The position numbers and the translations under genes are program-made. From contig JAGLQD010000494.1 of NCBI GenBank assembly GCA_023136985.1, positions 1-6,596 on the forward strand: a DNA stretch of 6,596 nucleotides, in the 5' to 3' direction. Of this stretch, positions 6,565 through 6,596 are shown piece after piece. Every line of letters starts with the position of its first letter. Position 1 is the first letter of the stretch. Below the pieces are notes generated by a model. The model had not been told where the DNA came from, did no database searches, and worked only from the letters and a program-made list of their open reading frames with translations. This stretch comes from Candidatus Sabulitectum sp. GTDB taxonomy: Bacteria > Fermentibacterota > Fermentibacteria > Fermentibacterales > JCC-6.

Positions 6565-6596
6565 TTGAGTGATTCAGTTGTTGTGGCACTTGATGC
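6565..6596 (+). CDS. plsX: Phosphate acyltransferase PlsX, 3' end outside window
   Basis: Only the first ten codons and part of the eleventh are here. From the TTG at 6565 they read (M)SDSVVVALD and then GC, matching the PlsX opening (...IALDAMGGD). PlsX makes acyl-phosphate from acyl-ACP for the start of phospholipid synthesis. Its usual place after rpmF is the main support for so short a fragment. The start is uncertain: TTG fits the other TTG starts in this window, while GTG at 6583 would give an unusually short N-terminus. No strong ribosome binding site is seen in the 23-base gap before it. Confidence 0.65.
   Translation, partial: MSDSVVVALD

Noticed and set aside
1..6596. A new defence, mobile or CRISPR-like system
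   Set aside because: All coding space is taken by recognised families; there are no repeats, integrase or transposase genes, target-site duplications or spacer arrays.

Overview
The window is a fully coding stretch of bacterial chromosome. Eight genes lie in a row on the + strand, two of them cut by the window edges. The G+C content looks close to one half (not computed). Gaps run from a few bases of overlap to 46 bases, so most or all of the genes could be read as one transcript. RsmI, bacterial-type Tmk, L32 and PlsX show that this is a bacterium. The Ino1 protein is very like the actinobacterial enzyme, but the gene order and the FCB-like look of several proteins suggest a little-cultured Gram-negative-type lineage, perhaps in or near the FCB group. 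That placement is a weak inference.

Layout: 2-550 is the 3' part of rsmI (16S rRNA 2'-O-ribose methyltransferase). 547-1155 is a CDP-alcohol phosphatidyltransferase with features of phosphatidylinositol-phosphate synthase. 1202-2317 is ino1 (myo-inositol-3-phosphate synthase). 2332-2973 is tmk. 2970-4451 is a secreted S41 C-terminal processing protease with a PDZ domain and an extra C-terminal domain. 4454-5845 is a phosphohexomutase. 5847-6326 is yceD (DUF177), 6359-6541 is rpmF (L32), and 6565 to the end is the beginning of plsX.

How the genes fit together: the phosphatidyltransferase and Ino1 form the core of an inositol phospholipid pathway (glucose 6-phosphate to inositol 3-phosphate to phosphatidylinositol phosphate). 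The downstream phosphohexomutase could feed glucose 6-phosphate into it, though its substrate is not certain. The yceD-rpmF-plsX end is the widespread ribosome/fatty-acid housekeeping block. rsmI and tmk are housekeeping genes, and the protease handles exported proteins.

Outside the genes there are only short gaps. Two perfect or near-perfect hairpins sit exactly over stop codons: one at the end of the phosphatidyltransferase gene, followed by a short T run, and one at the end of yceD. I see no mobile element, CRISPR array, tRNA, rRNA or defence system, and no clearly undescribed system. The points most worth a second look are the inositol-lipid gene pair and the stop-codon hairpins.
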